A stretch of 64,000 nt of DNA from Gemmatimonadota bacterium (lineage in GTDB: Bacteria > ARS69). The notes beneath the pieces were generated by a model that was given only the letters and a program-made list of their open reading frames with translations, did not search any database and was not told the DNA's origin. The position numbers were made by a program, and so were the translations under genes. The stretch is from the NCBI GenBank assembly GCA_030747075.1, contig JASLLL010000006.1, positions 1 through 64,000 of the forward strand, given 5' to 3'. Positions 47,495 to 57,468 of this stretch are shown in pieces. The first letter of the stretch is position 1, and each line of letters opens with the position of its first letter.

Positions 47495-47521
47495 GGTTCC
47501 TTCAAGTCCACGCGCGGTTCC
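47495..47521 (-). promoter_or_regulatory. Paired GGAACC motifs upstream of the ECF sigma gene
   Basis: Read leftward, GGAACC occurs at 47521-47516 and again at 47500-47495, exactly 21 bp (two helical turns) apart. GGAAC is the common -35 element of ECF promoters, so one could serve autoregulation. A clear ECF -10 was not found at the usual distance. This is the only candidate regulatory element noticed in the divergent gap. Confidence 0.3.
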
Positions 47522-47676
47522 GCCGATTATTGATCAGGATTGGAGTGTCCTGACACCTCGGCCCGGAGGCTGACATCGACCACGAGAACCCCCCCGGCGG
47601 CGCGGCGCCCTGGGAGGAGGGTCTGGCGTATCTTCTCGCGTTCAGCGAGAAGCTGCTCGACCTGGCTCCGGATGGC

Positions 47677-49554
47677 ATGGCCGTGCTGGACGACCGCCTG
47701 TGCGTTCGCTCGGCGAACCGCGCGATGGCGTGCCTCCTGGGATTCGACGAGCCGAATCAGGCGCGGGGCGCATCGCTGGCCGAGCATCCGCTCATCGACA
47801 TCTTGGTGGATGACGGGAGTGACCGTACGGTAGGGGCGGTGCTCACGGATCTGCTCGACCAGGGAGTCGGGTCGGTGGAAGTGGCCGCGCCTGCGGAGGG
47901 CGGTCCCCGGGTTCGTATCAGGGCCGCGGCGTGGGACACCGAGGACCCGGCCTACCGGCGGATTCTCCTCTGGGTCGCGGAAGTCCCGCTGAAGGAACCG
48001 GTTCCCGAGGCTTCCATTGGGGAGGAGACGGCTTCCCGCGCAAAGGAAGGCACGCCCCCCCCGGGACAGGGTAGGATGGGGCGGTCCTCGAAAGAGGAGG
48101 TCGCTCCCGTGCAGGACAGCTTGATTGAAGCGGACGCTCCCGCCATCCGGGTGGTTCTTCTGGGTGCCGGTGACAACGAGATTCCCGCGCTCCGGTTGCT
48201 CTACCGGGTTCGCCGCATGGCCATCGCCATGGTCTTTGACCCCGACGCGGAGGCTCCCGGGCTTTCGCTGGCGCAGGATCTGGGCATTCCCGCGATCTCC
48301 GGAAACCTCTCCGTGACGCTGGAGACCCCGCCGGATGCGGTGGTGCTGGCACGCGACGGGTTGGAGGGTTCTCTTGACTCGCTCGGGCTGAGCGCGGTGC
48401 CCCGTGTCCGTCGCGACGACCTGGAGGAGTTCCTCGTGGAACCGGACCCCTTCCTCGACCGCACCTGCGCCGCGCCGGAGGTGCTGGTGGAGTCGCCGCC
48501 ACAGGAACTGGCTGCGGAGGACCCCTTGCCTGCCGCACCCGGGGAACCCGCCGCGGAGGAACCTCCATCCGGGGAGCAGCCCGCGAAAGGCCCGGCTCCC
48601 ATGGACGAAGTCGAACGACTCGAGGCGGCGGCGGAGCTCTTGTCGGATCTTGCCCGGCTGGGCGGGCAGATTGTCGACATGGGCATCGAGCGGATCGGGG
48701 CCTCTTCCGGGAGCCTCATGCTTTTCGACGAGGAAGGGGAAGCGCTTCGTGTGGTGGCGTCGCGAGGATTGCCGCCGACGGTCGTTCAGGAATCCCGGAG
48801 GCTTCGAGGCGAAGGGATCGCCGGAAGGGTGGCGGATCGGGGGGAGCCACTTCTTCTCACCGGGCAGGTCGCGGACGCGGCGTTCGATCTGGACCCCGAC
48901 CGGCCGACCATTCCCTCTTCCGTGTGTGTCCCTGTTCGAACGGCCACCGGGATACTGGGTGTTCTCAACTTCCGCTCCTCACCTCTTGCGCCGGATTTGG
49001 ACCGTGGCGAACTCGAAGAAGCTGCCGCGCTGGGCCGCCGGGCCGGGCCGCTTCTGGAACGCGCGCTGTTGCTGGAGCGCGCGGAGAGGGGAACCCGGGA
49101 GCATTCGCTGGAGGCGGACCTGGAGGCGATTGCCGCGTCGGGTGAGGGGCTGGCTCTCCGGCTGGAGCGGATGGCCGAGCGGTTTGCGTCCGGGCTCGGT
49201 ACGCAGTCGTGCGCGATCTACTCGCTGGACCCTTCGGGTGACCGGCTTGTTCTGCGGGCGGCGGCCGGGATTTCGGCGGTTCCCGAGGGATCCGTGTCGG
49301 CTCCGGTCGGAACGGGGCTGGTGGGGTGGGCGGCGGCGGAGGATCACGCCATCGTGCTGGCTCCCGCCGCGACCGGGGGAGGTCCGGCTCCGTTCAGTGC
49401 GGCCGCGCCACTTCGACATGACGGTCGGGTGGTTGGCGTGGTCTCGGTTGAAGGAACGGCCGTCGACACCTTCGCGGACGAGTCCCTTCAGCTTCTGGAG
49501 AGCGCGGGCACGATTCCCGGAAGGTGCATCGCTTCGAGCGACTCCCGTTCTTGA
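47677..49554 (+). CDS. PAS / Rossmann-like / tandem GAF protein
   Basis: The 625-residue protein has no kinase, cyclase or DNA-binding output domain. An incomplete PAS domain is at the N-terminus (MAVLDDRLCVRSANRAMACL), then an acidic linker, a small Rossmann-like domain (RVVLLGAGDNEIPALRLLYRV to about residue 255), a Pro/Glu-rich linker and two GAF domains (GASSGSLMLFDEEGEALRVVASRG and LGTQSCAIYSLDPSGDRLVL). The ATG at 47677 is the first canonical start. PAS-like coding continues upstream (EGLAYLLAFSEKLLDLAPDG) to an ATC at 47575 that follows GGAGG, so the true protein may be 34 residues longer. It is divergent from the ECF sigma operon. Confidence 0.7.
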   Translation: MAVLDDRLCVRSANRAMACLLGFDEPNQARGASLAEHPLIDILVDDGSDRTVGAVLTDLLDQGVGSVEVAAPAEGGPRVRIRAAAWDTEDPAYRRILLWVAEVPLKEPVPEASIGEETASRAKEGTPPPGQGRMGRSSKEEVAPVQDSLIEADAPAIRVVLLGAGDNEIPALRLLYRVRRMAIAMVFDPDAEAPGLSLAQDLGIPAISGNLSVTLETPPDAVVLARDGLEGSLDSLGLSAVPRVRRDDLEEFLVEPDPFLDRTCAAPEVLVESPPQELAAEDPLPAAPGEPAAEEPPSGEQPAKGPAPMDEVERLEAAAELLSDLARLGGQIVDMGIERIGASSGSLMLFDEEGEALRVVASRGLPPTVVQESRRLRGEGIAGRVADRGEPLLLTGQVADAAFDLDPDRPTIPSSVCVPVRTATGILGVLNFRSSPLAPDLDRGELEEAAALGRRAGPLLERALLLERAERGTREHSLEADLEAIAASGEGLALRLERMAERFASGLGTQSCAIYSLDPSGDRLVLRAAAGISAVPEGSVSAPVGTGLVGWAAAEDHAIVLAPAATGGGPAPFSAAAPLRHDGRVVGVVSVEGTAVDTFADESLQLLESAGTIPGRCIASSDSRS

Positions 49555-49579
49555 CCCCCGCGGGGTCAGGAAGTAACCT
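49551..49579 (+). promoter_or_regulatory. Promoter of gapA-pgk-tpiA-secG
   Basis: TTGACC (49551-49556), a 17-bp spacer and TAACCT (49574-49579) lie 110 bp before the gapA start. The spacer contains the GACCCC-CGC-GGGGTC palindrome, partly overlapping the -35, which could be an operator or a terminator hairpin for the upstream gene. Confidence 0.5.
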
Positions 49580-49689
49580 CAATCGCCTTTTGAATGGGTC
49601 GCCCTCGCGCACGCGGTCGGCCCGGTCTTCACAGTTTCCGGGCCCTTCGGGCCGGGTCGGACGGGGCTGCGCCCCGGGAGGAACTTCAC

Positions 49690-50700
49690 ATGCCAGTCAG
49701 GATCGGAATCAACGGGTTCGGTCGCATCGGCCGAAACTTCTATCGCGTCCTGATGTCCAACCCGGATGTCGAAATCGTCGCCGCGAATGATCTGACGGAC
49801 TCCGCGACTCTGGCGCACCTGCTCAAGTACGACTCGGTCCACGGTCGTCTCGGCAAGGATGTCAAAGTGGTGGACGGGGGCATCGAAGTCGAGGGTCGCC
49901 TGCTGCGCGTTCTGTCGGAGCGGGATCCGGGGAAGCTCCCCTGGGGAGAGCTCGGTGTGGATGTCGTGGCGGAGAGCACGGGGCTTTTCACCGCCCGCGA
50001 GAAGGCCGCGCTGCACCTGAAGGCCGGCGCGAAGAAGGTGGTGATCTCCGCGCCGTCGAAGGACGCGGATGTGATGGTCGTGATCGGCGTGAACGATGAC
50101 ATGGTGGATCCGGCTGGCCACGAAGTGGTCTCGACCGCCAGTTGCACCACCAACTGCCTGGCTCCCGTCGCGAAGGTGCTCCACGAGACCTGGGGGATTG
50201 AGCACGGCCTCATGACGACGATCCACGCGTACACCAACGACCAGCGGATCCTGGACTTTCCCCACAAGGACCTGCGTCGTGCGCGTGCCGCTGCGGTCAG
50301 CATGATTCCCACCACGACCGGCGCGGCGGCTGCGGTGTCCAAGGCGCTTCCGGAGCTGGAAGGAAAGCTGACGGGCATGGCCATTCGCGTTCCGGTACCG
50401 AACGGTTCGGTGGTGGACCTCACGGCGGTGCTTTCGCGCGAAACCACCGCAGAGGAAATCAACGAGGCCATGAAGTCCGCTGCCGAAGGAGAGCTTCGCG
50501 GGGTGCTGGAGTATTCCGACGAGCCGCTTGTCTCGGTGGACATCATTGGGAATCCGCACAGCTCCATCTTCGATTCCATGTGCACGACGGTGATCGGGGG
50601 AACGCTGGTGAAGGTGGTGAGCTGGTACGACAACGAGTGGGGCTACTCCAATCGTCTGGCGGAAATGACGCTGCGCATGGCGAAGGGGATTTCCGGCTGA
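49690..50700 (+). CDS. gapA: Glyceraldehyde-3-phosphate dehydrogenase
   Basis: The 336-residue glycolytic dehydrogenase has the NAD-binding start [17 protein letters not shown], the active-site Cys in [12 protein letters not shown], the His of HAYTNDQ and the C-terminal [13 protein letters not shown]. Asp in NDLTDS after the second strand favours NAD over NADP. GGGAGGAAC lies upstream of the ATG at 49690. It leads the gapA-pgk-tpiA glycolysis set, with pgk starting 1 bp after its stop. Confidence 0.96.
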   Translation: MPVRIGINGFGRIGRNFYRVLMSNPDVEIVAANDLTDSATLAHLLKYDSVHGRLGKDVKVVDGGIEVEGRLLRVLSERDPGKLPWGELGVDVVAESTGLFTAREKAALHLKAGAKKVVISAPSKDADVMVVIGVNDDMVDPAGHEVVSTASCTTNCLAPVAKVLHETWGIEHGLMTTIHAYTNDQRILDFPHKDLRRARAAAVSMIPTTTGAAAAVSKALPELEGKLTGMAIRVPVPNGSVVDLTAVLSRETTAEEINEAMKSAAEGELRGVLEYSDEPLVSVDIIGNPHSSIFDSMCTTVIGGTLVKVVSWYDNEWGYSNRLAEMTLRMAKGISG

Positions 50701-50701
50701 C

Positions 50702-51916
50702 ATGGTGTCCTCCTCTGCTCGTCGGCTGTCCGTCCGGGATCTGAACGCTTCCGGGAAGCGGGTGCTCGTCCGATGCGACCTGAATGTGCCGCTCGCGCAC
50801 GGAGCGGTGGCGGACGGGACGAGGATTCGGGCCAGCCTGCCCACCATCCGCCACCTGACAGAGGCCGGGGCGCGGGTCATCCTGATGTCGCATCTGGGTC
50901 GCCCGAAAGGCCGTGTCGTGCCGGACCTGAGCCTTGCGCCGGTGGCCGGGGAGTTGTCGCGGGAACTGGGGATGCCGGTCGCGATGGCGCCGGATTGCGT
51001 CGGGCCGGAGGTGATGCGGCTGGCCGCCGAACTGGGCGACGGGGAGGTGCTCCTGCTGGAGAACCTGCGATTCCACGCAGAGGAGACCGCCAACGAGGAG
51101 TCCTTTGCGAAGGGTCTCGCCGCGCTGGCGGATCTGTTCGTGAGTGATGCGTTTGGGACCGCGCATCGCGCACACGCTTCCACGGCAGGCGCGGCCGCGC
51201 ACTTTGAACAGGCGGCGGCGGGGTTTCTGCTGGAGAAGGAGCTGGCGTTTCTGGGAGGCGCCGTGACGGACCCGGAGCGGCCGTGCGTGGCCATTCTCGG
51301 GGGCGCGAAGATCAGCGGGAAGATGGATGTGCTGGAGAACCTGCTGGATCGGATGGACTCCATTCTCATTGGCGGGGCGATGGCCGGGACCTTCTTCCGG
51401 GCGCTCGGGCTGGAGACGGGGAACAGCCTCGTGGAGGAGGACCGGATCGGGCTGGCGAAGGGGCTTCTCGCACGGGCCTCGGAGAACGGCCGGGACCTTC
51501 GGCTTCCTGTGGACGGCGTGGTGGCTTCGGCGTTTGATGCCGATGCGGATGCGTCGGTCGTCCCCGTGGGCGAGATCCCCGTGGATCGCTGGATGCTGGA
51601 TGTCGGCCCGGAAACCGTGGCGGAGTACCGCAAGGTGATTCTCGGCGCGCGAACCGTCCTCTGGAACGGGCCCATGGGTGTTTTTGAGATGGATCGGTTT
51701 GCAGAGGGAACGCTGGGCATTGCGCGTGCCATGGCCGAGGCGACGGACCTCGGAGCGACCACGATCATCGGCGGGGGAGACTCCGCCGCCGCCATTGCGA
51801 AGGCCGCGTGCGCGGATCGAGTGAGCCATGTATCGACGGGAGGCGGTGCGTCCCTTGAGTTCCTGGAGGGGAAACTCCTTCCCGGCGTGGCGGCCCTGAC
51901 GGAGGTGAACTCTTGA
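50702..51916 (+). CDS. pgk: Phosphoglycerate kinase
   Basis: The 404-residue kinase transfers phosphate from 1,3-bisphosphoglycerate to ADP. Motifs include [75 protein letters not shown] and the nucleotide loop [10 protein letters not shown] with [15 protein letters not shown]. All substrate-binding residues appear intact. It overlaps tpiA by 4 bp. Confidence 0.96.
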   Translation: MVSSSARRLSVRDLNASGKRVLVRCDLNVPLAHGAVADGTRIRASLPTIRHLTEAGARVILMSHLGRPKGRVVPDLSLAPVAGELSRELGMPVAMAPDCVGPEVMRLAAELGDGEVLLLENLRFHAEETANEESFAKGLAALADLFVSDAFGTAHRAHASTAGAAAHFEQAAAGFLLEKELAFLGGAVTDPERPCVAILGGAKISGKMDVLENLLDRMDSILIGGAMAGTFFRALGLETGNSLVEEDRIGLAKGLLARASENGRDLRLPVDGVVASAFDADADASVVPVGEIPVDRWMLDVGPETVAEYRKVILGARTVLWNGPMGVFEMDRFAEGTLGIARAMAEATDLGATTIIGGGDSAAAIAKAACADRVSHVSTGGGASLEFLEGKLLPGVAALTEVNS

Positions 51917-52677
51917 GAACGCCATTCGTATGCGGGAACTGGAAGATGCACAAGACGACGGGAGAGGCCCGGGCGCTCGCGCGGGAGATCGTGAACTCGC
52001 TTCGCGGCGGGGCCGGGGGCGTGGATGTGGTGGTATGCCCGCCGTTCACGGCACTGGCGGCGGTGGGGGAGGTGCTGGGAGGGTCCGGGGTGCGTATGGG
52101 CGCCCAGAACGCCCATTCCGCCCCGTCCGGGGCGTACACTGGAGAGGTCTCCGCGCCGATGCTGGTTGACCTCGGCTGCGATTTCGTGATACTCGGCCAC
52201 TCGGAGCGTCGCCAGCTCTTCGGAGAGACCGATTCGGGTGTCCGGGAAAAGCTGGAGTCGGCTCGTGGAGCGGGCCTCGTCCCCATCGTTTGCGTGGGAG
52301 AGACCCTGGAGGAACGCGAATCAGGCCGCACCGCAGAGGTGGTGCTGGGCCAGGTGCGCGGGGCGCTGGAAGGTCTGCCGGCCCCGGAGGTCGGGAGGTT
52401 GATCCTCGCTTACGAGCCGGTCTGGGCCATCGGTACAGGGAAGACGGCCACGCCGGAAGAGGCTCAGGAGGTGCATGCGCGGATTCGCGCAGAGGTTGAA
52501 ACATTGTTCGGCGAAGAGCCCGCGGGCTCCGTTCGCATCCTCTACGGAGGGAGCATGAAGCCGGACAACGCCGCGGACCTTCTGTCCCGGCAGGACATTG
52601 ACGGAGGCCTGATCGGGGGGGCGGCCCTCCGGGCCAGCGACTTCACTACCATCGTGGGTGCGGCATGTACGGAGTGA
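51913..52677 (+). CDS. tpiA: Triosephosphate isomerase
   Basis: The 254-residue barrel enzyme has the catalytic Lys in CGNWKMHKT, His in [13 protein letters not shown], Glu in [12 protein letters not shown] and the phosphate loop [10 protein letters not shown]. The start is TTG at 51913, overlapping the pgk stop (TTGA), with GGAGGTGA upstream. Its last 13 bp overlap secG. Confidence 0.95.
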   Translation: MRTPFVCGNWKMHKTTGEARALAREIVNSLRGGAGGVDVVVCPPFTALAAVGEVLGGSGVRMGAQNAHSAPSGAYTGEVSAPMLVDLGCDFVILGHSERRQLFGETDSGVREKLESARGAGLVPIVCVGETLEERESGRTAEVVLGQVRGALEGLPAPEVGRLILAYEPVWAIGTGKTATPEEAQEVHARIRAEVETLFGEEPAGSVRILYGGSMKPDNAADLLSRQDIDGGLIGGAALRASDFTTIVGAACTE

Positions 52678-53096
52678 TTCTCGGAGTTCATGTGATTGTC
52701 TGTCTCGGCCTGATTCTCGCCGTGCTTCTCCAGTCCTCCAAGGGCACGGGGCTCGCGGGGGGGAGCGCATTCGGCGGTGGCGCGGAGGCCACGGTGTTTG
52801 GTGGACGAGGCGCGGCCACATTCCTGTCGAAGGCCACGACCATCCTGGGGGCCTCGTTTATGGTGACCTCCCTGGTGCTGACGCTGATCGGTATCGGGGG
52901 AGGAGACGGGCCGGAGAGCATCGTCGCCCGGGAGGCGGCTCAGAACGCTCCGGTAGCGGCACCCGCCACGGGCGCGCCTCTGGGAGGCGATGGCACAGGA
53001 ACCCCGGTGGCACCCTCGTTTCCGGCGCCGGGTGCGGGGAGCGGCGCGGGAGAACCCGCCTCCACCGACGGGGGAGAGAGTGCGGGCGGAGAGTAG
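52665..53096 (+). CDS. secG: Preprotein translocase subunit SecG
   Basis: The 143-residue protein has two membrane helices (VHVIVCLGLILAVLLQ and ASFMVTSLVLTLIGI) around the conserved QSSKGTGLAGGSAFGG loop and the FLSKAT motif, as in SecG of SecYEG. The C-terminal 60 residues are a Gly/Ala/Pro-rich extension. It follows tpiA, with which it overlaps, and is followed by tRNA-Leu; both neighbours are common for secG in other Gram-negatives. Confidence 0.93.
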   Translation: MYGVILGVHVIVCLGLILAVLLQSSKGTGLAGGSAFGGGAEATVFGGRGAATFLSKATTILGASFMVTSLVLTLIGIGGGDGPESIVAREAAQNAPVAAPATGAPLGGDGTGTPVAPSFPAPGAGSGAGEPASTDGGESAGGE

Positions 53097-53110
53097 AGTC
53101 TGATCCGAGT

Positions 53111-53195
53111 GCCCGGGTGGTGAAACTGGTAAACACGCACGGTTGAGGGCCGTGTGGGGCAACCCTTGCGGGTTCGAGTCCCGCCCCGGGCACCA
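53111..53195 (+). tRNA. tRNA-Leu (GAG)
   Basis: An 85-nt cloverleaf with encoded CCA: the 7-bp acceptor stem GCCCGGG/CCCGGGC, the anticodon stem CACGG/CCGTG with loop TTGAGGG (anticodon GAG at 53145-53147), a long class II variable arm and the T arm GGGTTCGAGTCCC. The large variable arm and anticodon identify leucine. In E. coli a tRNA-Leu(GAG) gene also follows secG. Confidence 0.96.
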
Positions 53196-53202
53196 TGAGA
53201 AG

Positions 53203-53240
53203 AGGGCGGTCAGGGGAAACCCGGCCGCCCTTTCTTCGTT
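53203..53240 (+). terminator. Intrinsic terminator after tRNA-Leu
   Basis: AGGGCGG (53203-53209) pairs with CCGCCCT (53225-53231), with an inner GGG-AAA-CCC hairpin, followed by TTCTTCGTT. It lies 8 bp after the tRNA and ends the glycolysis-secG-tRNA unit just before the converging aminotransferase gene. Confidence 0.75.
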
Positions 53241-53266
53241 CTGTCTGTGCGGAAGCACCCGGTGGG

Positions 53267-54589
53267 CTACTCCACCCTGGTCAGCACATCTCTCAGACGC
53301 ACCATGCCCGCATCGATCTCCGAAGGGCTGACCGCGCCGACGGAAATCCTCATCCAGCCGGTGTCTCCCTCCATCCCGAAAGCCTGGAAGGGAAGAACAC
53401 CCAGCCCGGCCTCCTCCAGCAGAAGTCGGCGGATGTCTTCGTTGGTCCGGATGTCGCGGCCCGCCACCCGCTTTCCGACCAAGTCGAATCGCACGGAGAG
53501 GTAGATGGCTCCCTGCGGCGGGATGTGCTCCACGGGACATCCGGCGGTGGCCATGTCGCCCAGCGCCAGGTGGATGCGATCCAGACGGTCGTGCAGTTGA
53601 CCGATGAAGGAGACCCGGTGCGCGGAGAGCGCGGTGCGGTCTTTCAGGAAGCGAGCCGTGGCCACTTGTTCCGCGCGCGGCGCCCAGGCCCCGTAGTGCC
53701 CGGCCATTTCCCGCATCTTCGCAATGAGATGCGGCGGTCCGGCAGCCCACCCCACGCGCAGCCCGGTGCCGCTCATGGCCTTGCTCACCGCGTCCACCAG
53801 GACCGTGTAGGGCGCCATCTCCGGGACCAGCCCCACGGGTGTGTGGTGTCTGGAGTCTCCATAGGTCAGCGTGCGGTATACCTGATCGTAGACCACATAA
53901 AGCGGACGCTGCCCGATGGCCTCCCGCCGGGAGTTCTCCCGTACGATGGCCTCGGAGATCCCGCCGAGCGCGCTTTCCGAAATGCAGGTGCCCGTCGGGT
54001 TCAGCGGCGAGTTCAGACACAGGAGGCGTGCGCGCTGAATCCACGGTTCGATGGCTTCCGCGTCCAGATGGAAGTTCCGGTCTGGAGAGACGGGAAGCGC
54101 CGTGGCGTTTGCGCCGGAGAGATAGGCGTAGTGGTGGTTGTTCCACGAGGGAACGGGATACAGCACGCAGTCCTCCGGGTCCACCACCGCCATGTAGGTG
54201 GAATAGATGAGGGGGCGCGCGCCTCCGGCCACGAGCACGCTCTCCATGGGGTACTCCAGTCCCAGATCGTCCCGGTTGAGCACACGGATCTGCTCCCGGA
54301 GTTCCGGAACGCCGTCGACGGGTGGGTAGTTGGTTTCCCCGTCGTGCAGTGCCTCTACGATGTAGTCCACCAGAGCTTCAGGAACCGGGAACTGATCCGG
54401 CCGGAAATCCCCGACCGTGAGGTTGAGCACCTGCTCTCCACGCCCCTGCATCGCGCGGATTTCGGCGGCGATCCGAAGGATGGTGGAGCCCTCTACGCGG
54501 TCCGCATACCGGGACAGGCCGGGTTGCGCGGCGTCGTCACCGGGAAGGAAGTGCGTGAGATTCCTGTCCGGGGTTTTCGAGGCGGTCAT
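53267..54589 (-). CDS. Class I/II PLP-dependent aminotransferase
   Basis: The 440-residue fold-type I aminotransferase has [21 protein letters not shown], the NSPLNPTGT motif, [11 protein letters not shown] (Asp for the PLP nitrogen) and the PLP lysine in [19 protein letters not shown]. It resembles the aspartate aminotransferase subgroup, with a C-terminal RISVGAV arginine motif, but the substrate is not certain. The ATG at 54589 overlaps the upstream hexapeptide acyltransferase gene by 4 bp, implying a shared pathway. Confidence 0.85.
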   Translation of the reverse strand: MTASKTPDRNLTHFLPGDDAAQPGLSRYADRVEGSTILRIAAEIRAMQGRGEQVLNLTVGDFRPDQFPVPEALVDYIVEALHDGETNYPPVDGVPELREQIRVLNRDDLGLEYPMESVLVAGGARPLIYSTYMAVVDPEDCVLYPVPSWNNHHYAYLSGANATALPVSPDRNFHLDAEAIEPWIQRARLLCLNSPLNPTGTCISESALGGISEAIVRENSRREAIGQRPLYVVYDQVYRTLTYGDSRHHTPVGLVPEMAPYTVLVDAVSKAMSGTGLRVGWAAGPPHLIAKMREMAGHYGAWAPRAEQVATARFLKDRTALSAHRVSFIGQLHDRLDRIHLALGDMATAGCPVEHIPPQGAIYLSVRFDLVGKRVAGRDIRTNEDIRRLLLEEAGLGVLPFQAFGMEGDTGWMRISVGAVSPSEIDAGMVRLRDVLTRVE

Positions 54590-55203
54590 GCGGACTCTCC
54601 ATCCGGAGGACTTCCCTCCTGCTCGAGCGTGACGATCCCCTCCGCGAGTCGGTAGATGTCTCCGGTGCGAGGGCATTCCGCGCGTCCCTGATCATCGAAG
54701 GAGATGCTCTCTCCGTACCGTCCGACCCAGCCGTGATGCCGGGCGGGGCTTCCGTACACCAGCGCGAAGTCCGGGACATCCTTCGTTACGACGGCGCCGG
54801 CGCCGATCATGGCGTGCAGGCCGATCGTGATGCCGCAGACGATGGTGGCGTTGGCGCCGATGGTGGCTCCCGTTCGGATCAGCGTGGATCGGAACTCCGT
54901 TTCCGGGTCTTTCTTGAATGCGGATCTCGGGAGGAAGTCGTTTGTGAAGCACGCGTTGGGTCCGAGGAAGACATAGTCTTCGCAGGTGACCTTGTCCCAC
55001 ACCGCGACTCCGTTTTTCACCGTACAGAAGTCTCCGAGGACGCCACCTCCCTCGACGAAGCTGCACTCTCCGATGTTGCACTCCCGGCCGACGACGGCTC
55101 CCGGGAGAACATGGGCGAAGGCCCAGATGCGGGTGCCTTCTCCCACGGTGTCTGAATCGCAGAGACCGCGCGCGTGAACGAACACTCCGGCAGGACTTGC
55201 CAC
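54586..55203 (-). CDS. Left-handed beta-helix (hexapeptide) acetyltransferase
   Basis: The 205-residue protein has hexapeptide repeats ([69 protein letters not shown]), matching the WbpD/WlbB type of sugar N-acetyltransferase. A C-terminal zinc-ribbon-like piece of other members is replaced by an acidic helix. The GTG at 55203 was chosen for GGAGGG 4 bases upstream and because the family begins [14 protein letters not shown] at this point; a TTG at 55263 is also in frame. It is coupled with an aminotransferase, suggesting modification of an amino sugar or amino acid. Confidence 0.75.
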   Translation of the reverse strand: MASPAGVFVHARGLCDSDTVGEGTRIWAFAHVLPGAVVGRECNIGECSFVEGGGVLGDFCTVKNGVAVWDKVTCEDYVFLGPNACFTNDFLPRSAFKKDPETEFRSTLIRTGATIGANATIVCGITIGLHAMIGAGAVVTKDVPDFALVYGSPARHHGWVGRYGESISFDDQGRAECPRTGDIYRLAEGIVTLEQEGSPPDGESA

Positions 55204-55329
55204 GACTCCCTCCTCGCTGATTCCAGGACCGCCCATGGTACGCGTGAGGGCAGGGGAAGGCAACGGGTGTCGCCTCGGTGGGATGTGCTTCCGCTTTCCC
55301 CGGCCCGGTCTGTCTGATATCTTGCGCTC

Positions 55330-55348
55330 CGCCCGGGAATGCCGGGCG
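55330..55348 (+). other. Leader hairpin upstream of the ornithine aminotransferase gene
   Basis: CGCCCGG (55330-55336) pairs perfectly with CCGGGCG (55342-55348) around GAATG, 35 bp before the start codon. A TATCTT at 55318-55323 could be the -10 of the promoter. The function of the hairpin is unknown. Confidence 0.3.
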
Positions 55349-55383
55349 AATGCGCGCGGGCTTTGTTCGTAGGAGGGTCACTC

Positions 55384-56601
55384 ATGACCACCGGATCCAC
55401 TGACCGATTCATTGATCTTGCAGACCAGTTCTCCGCCACCAACTACCACCCTCTTCCGATCGTGATTGAACGCGCGGAGGGCGTCTGGGTCTGGGACCCG
55501 GAAGGCCGTCGGTATCTGGACATGCTTGCGGCGTATTCGGCGGTGAATCAGGGACACTGTCATCCGCGGATTCTCGAGGTGCTCCGGTCTCAGGCGGAGC
55601 GTGTCACGCTGACTTCGCGTGCCTTCCACAACGACCAGTTTGGTCCGCTTTGTCAGGAACTCTGCGAGGTGGCCGGGTTCGAGAAGGTGCTGCTCATGAA
55701 CACCGGCGCCGAAGCGGTGGAGACCGCCGTCAAGATGGCGCGGAAGTGGGCGTACGAGGTCAAGGGTGTGGAGCGTGATCAGGCGGAGATCATCGTGGCC
55801 GAGGGGAACTTCCACGGGAGGACGACTACCGTGATCAGTTTCTCCACGGATGAGCAGTACCGCGAGGGCTTCGGGCCATTGACGCCCGGCTTCCCGGTGG
55901 TTCCGTTCGGAGATGCGGACGCACTGGAGGCGGCGATCACTCCGCGGACGGCGGCGTTCCTTGTGGAGCCCATTCAGGGCGAGGCGGGGATCATCATTCC
56001 GCCGGACGGATACCTGAAGCGTGTGCGGGAGCTTTGCACGCAACACAGGGTGCTTCTGATTGCCGACGAGATCCAGAGCGGACTGGGACGGACCGGGAAG
56101 CTGTTCGCGCACGAGCACGCCGGGATCCGGCCGGACGCGTTGATTGTCGGGAAGGCGCTCTCCGGCGGCTTCTACCCGGTGAGCGCGGTGCTGGCGGACA
56201 GCGAAGCCATGGGGGTCTTCCGGCCGGGGGATCACGGATCGACTTTCGGCGGGAATCCGCTTGGCTGCGCGGTTGCCCGGGAGGCGCTGGCCGTGCTTCG
56301 CGAAGAGAACCTCGTGGAAAACTCGCGGGAGATGGGCGCGTACCTCATGGAGCGGCTGGCCGAGGTCCCGTCGGAGGTGGTGGAAGAGATCCGCGGAGTG
56401 GGGCTTTGGATCGCGATCGAGGTGAAGGAGACGGCCGGAAGCGCGCGTCCCTACTGCGAGGCGCTGAAAGAGCGCGGTATTCTCGCGAAGGAGACGCATG
56501 AGCAGGTGGTGAGGATCGCGCCGCCGCTTTGCATTACGCCGGAGGAGATCGACTGGGCGGTCCCGCTGATCGTGGAGGTACTGTCCGGGAAGAGGGGCTG
56601 A
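55384..56601 (+). CDS. rocD: Ornithine aminotransferase (class III)
   Basis: The 405-residue PLP enzyme resembles ornithine-oxo-acid transaminase: [44 protein letters not shown] is the family N-terminus (shown in pieces), with [69 protein letters not shown] and the PLP lysine in [15 protein letters not shown]. It interconverts ornithine and glutamate semialdehyde. AGGAGGG precedes the ATG at 55384. Its last 68 bp overlap the converging EamA transporter gene. Confidence 0.9.
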   Translation: MTTGSTDRFIDLADQFSATNYHPLPIVIERAEGVWVWDPEGRRYLDMLAAYSAVNQGHCHPRILEVLRSQAERVTLTSRAFHNDQFGPLCQELCEVAGFEKVLLMNTGAEAVETAVKMARKWAYEVKGVERDQAEIIVAEGNFHGRTTTVISFSTDEQYREGFGPLTPGFPVVPFGDADALEAAITPRTAAFLVEPIQGEAGIIIPPDGYLKRVRELCTQHRVLLIADEIQSGLGRTGKLFAHEHAGIRPDALIVGKALSGGFYPVSAVLADSEAMGVFRPGDHGSTFGGNPLGCAVAREALAVLREENLVENSREMGAYLMERLAEVPSEVVEEIRGVGLWIAIEVKETAGSARPYCEALKERGILAKETHEQVVRIAPPLCITPEEIDWAVPLIVEVLSGKRG

Positions 56602-57433
56602 GAGCGCCCGCTTCGGAGAGCACCATGCCGCCGAGAATGATGATTCCGCCGAGCCACGCGGTGGGCGTCAGCGTCTCGCCGAGGAGCACCCACGAGAACC
56701 CCGCCGCGAAGAGCGGCTCCGTGGCGTAGACCAGTGCGGCGCGGGTCGGCTCCACCTTCGGCTGGTAGCGGAGTTGGAGCCAGACCACGCAGGCGGTGGC
56801 GAGAATCGCGGTGGTTGCCAGCCCCGTCAGCAGCACGGGGACGGGTTCCATGCGGGGAGTCTCGACAAGCGGGGACAAGAGGAGCGCGAGAGCCGCGGTG
56901 ACCCCCAACTGCGAGACGAGAAGCCCGGCGCGGTCGTAGTCGCGGCCGTACTTCCCCAGAAGCGCGACATGAAGCCCGAAGAAGAACGCGCAGGCGATCG
57001 TCCAGGAGTCTCCCCGGTTCCATGAACCAGCCTCCGGGGCGGTGAGAATCCAGAGCCCGGGTACGGCAAGTGCCAGTCCCGCCATGGAGAGGGGGCGGGG
57101 TTTCCGGCCGGTGAGGAGCATTGACCAGACTGGAACCAGTGCGACGGAAAGTCCGGTGATGAATGCCGACCGGGCCGGCGTGGTGACGGCCAGCCCCAGC
57201 GTCTGGGTGCAGTAGCCTCCGGCGAGGACCACGCCCAGCCCGATGCCGCGAACAAGCGCCGCCCGGACTTCGGGGCCCCGGTGACGCAGGAGTGGCAGCG
57301 TGGCCAGCGTGGCCAGCGCAAACCGCATTCCCACGAACAGCAGTGGCGACGCATGGTCCAGAGAGGCCTTGACCGCCACGAAGGTGGCGCCCCAGAGGAA
57401 GGAAACGAGGAGGAGTGCTGCGGTCGGGGGCAT
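56534..57433 (-). CDS. EamA/DMT superfamily transporter
   Basis: The 299-residue protein has ten hydrophobic helices in two repeats of five (first [19 protein letters not shown]; second [13 protein letters not shown] with the family-typical later [21 protein letters not shown]). This is the drug/metabolite transporter fold; substrates are often amino acids or metabolites but cannot be told from sequence. The ATG at 57433 was preferred over 57442 because AAGGA lies 9 bases upstream. It converges on rocD with a 68-bp overlap and is divergent from the LVIVD protein gene. Confidence 0.83.
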   Translation of the reverse strand: MPPTAALLLVSFLWGATFVAVKASLDHASPLLFVGMRFALATLATLPLLRHRGPEVRAALVRGIGLGVVLAGGYCTQTLGLAVTTPARSAFITGLSVALVPVWSMLLTGRKPRPLSMAGLALAVPGLWILTAPEAGSWNRGDSWTIACAFFFGLHVALLGKYGRDYDRAGLLVSQLGVTAALALLLSPLVETPRMEPVPVLLTGLATTAILATACVVWLQLRYQPKVEPTRAALVYATEPLFAAGFSWVLLGETLTPTAWLGGIIILGGMVLSEAGALSPSSRTVPPRSAGPPSRSPPA

Positions 57434-57468
57434 CAGGCGCATTCCTTGAGGATTTCAGGCTCCGATCG

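Noticed and set aside
49579-52200. An 873-codon minus-strand open frame opposite gapA, pgk and tpiA
   Set aside because: It runs across three glycolytic genes on the other strand and has no recognisable motifs.
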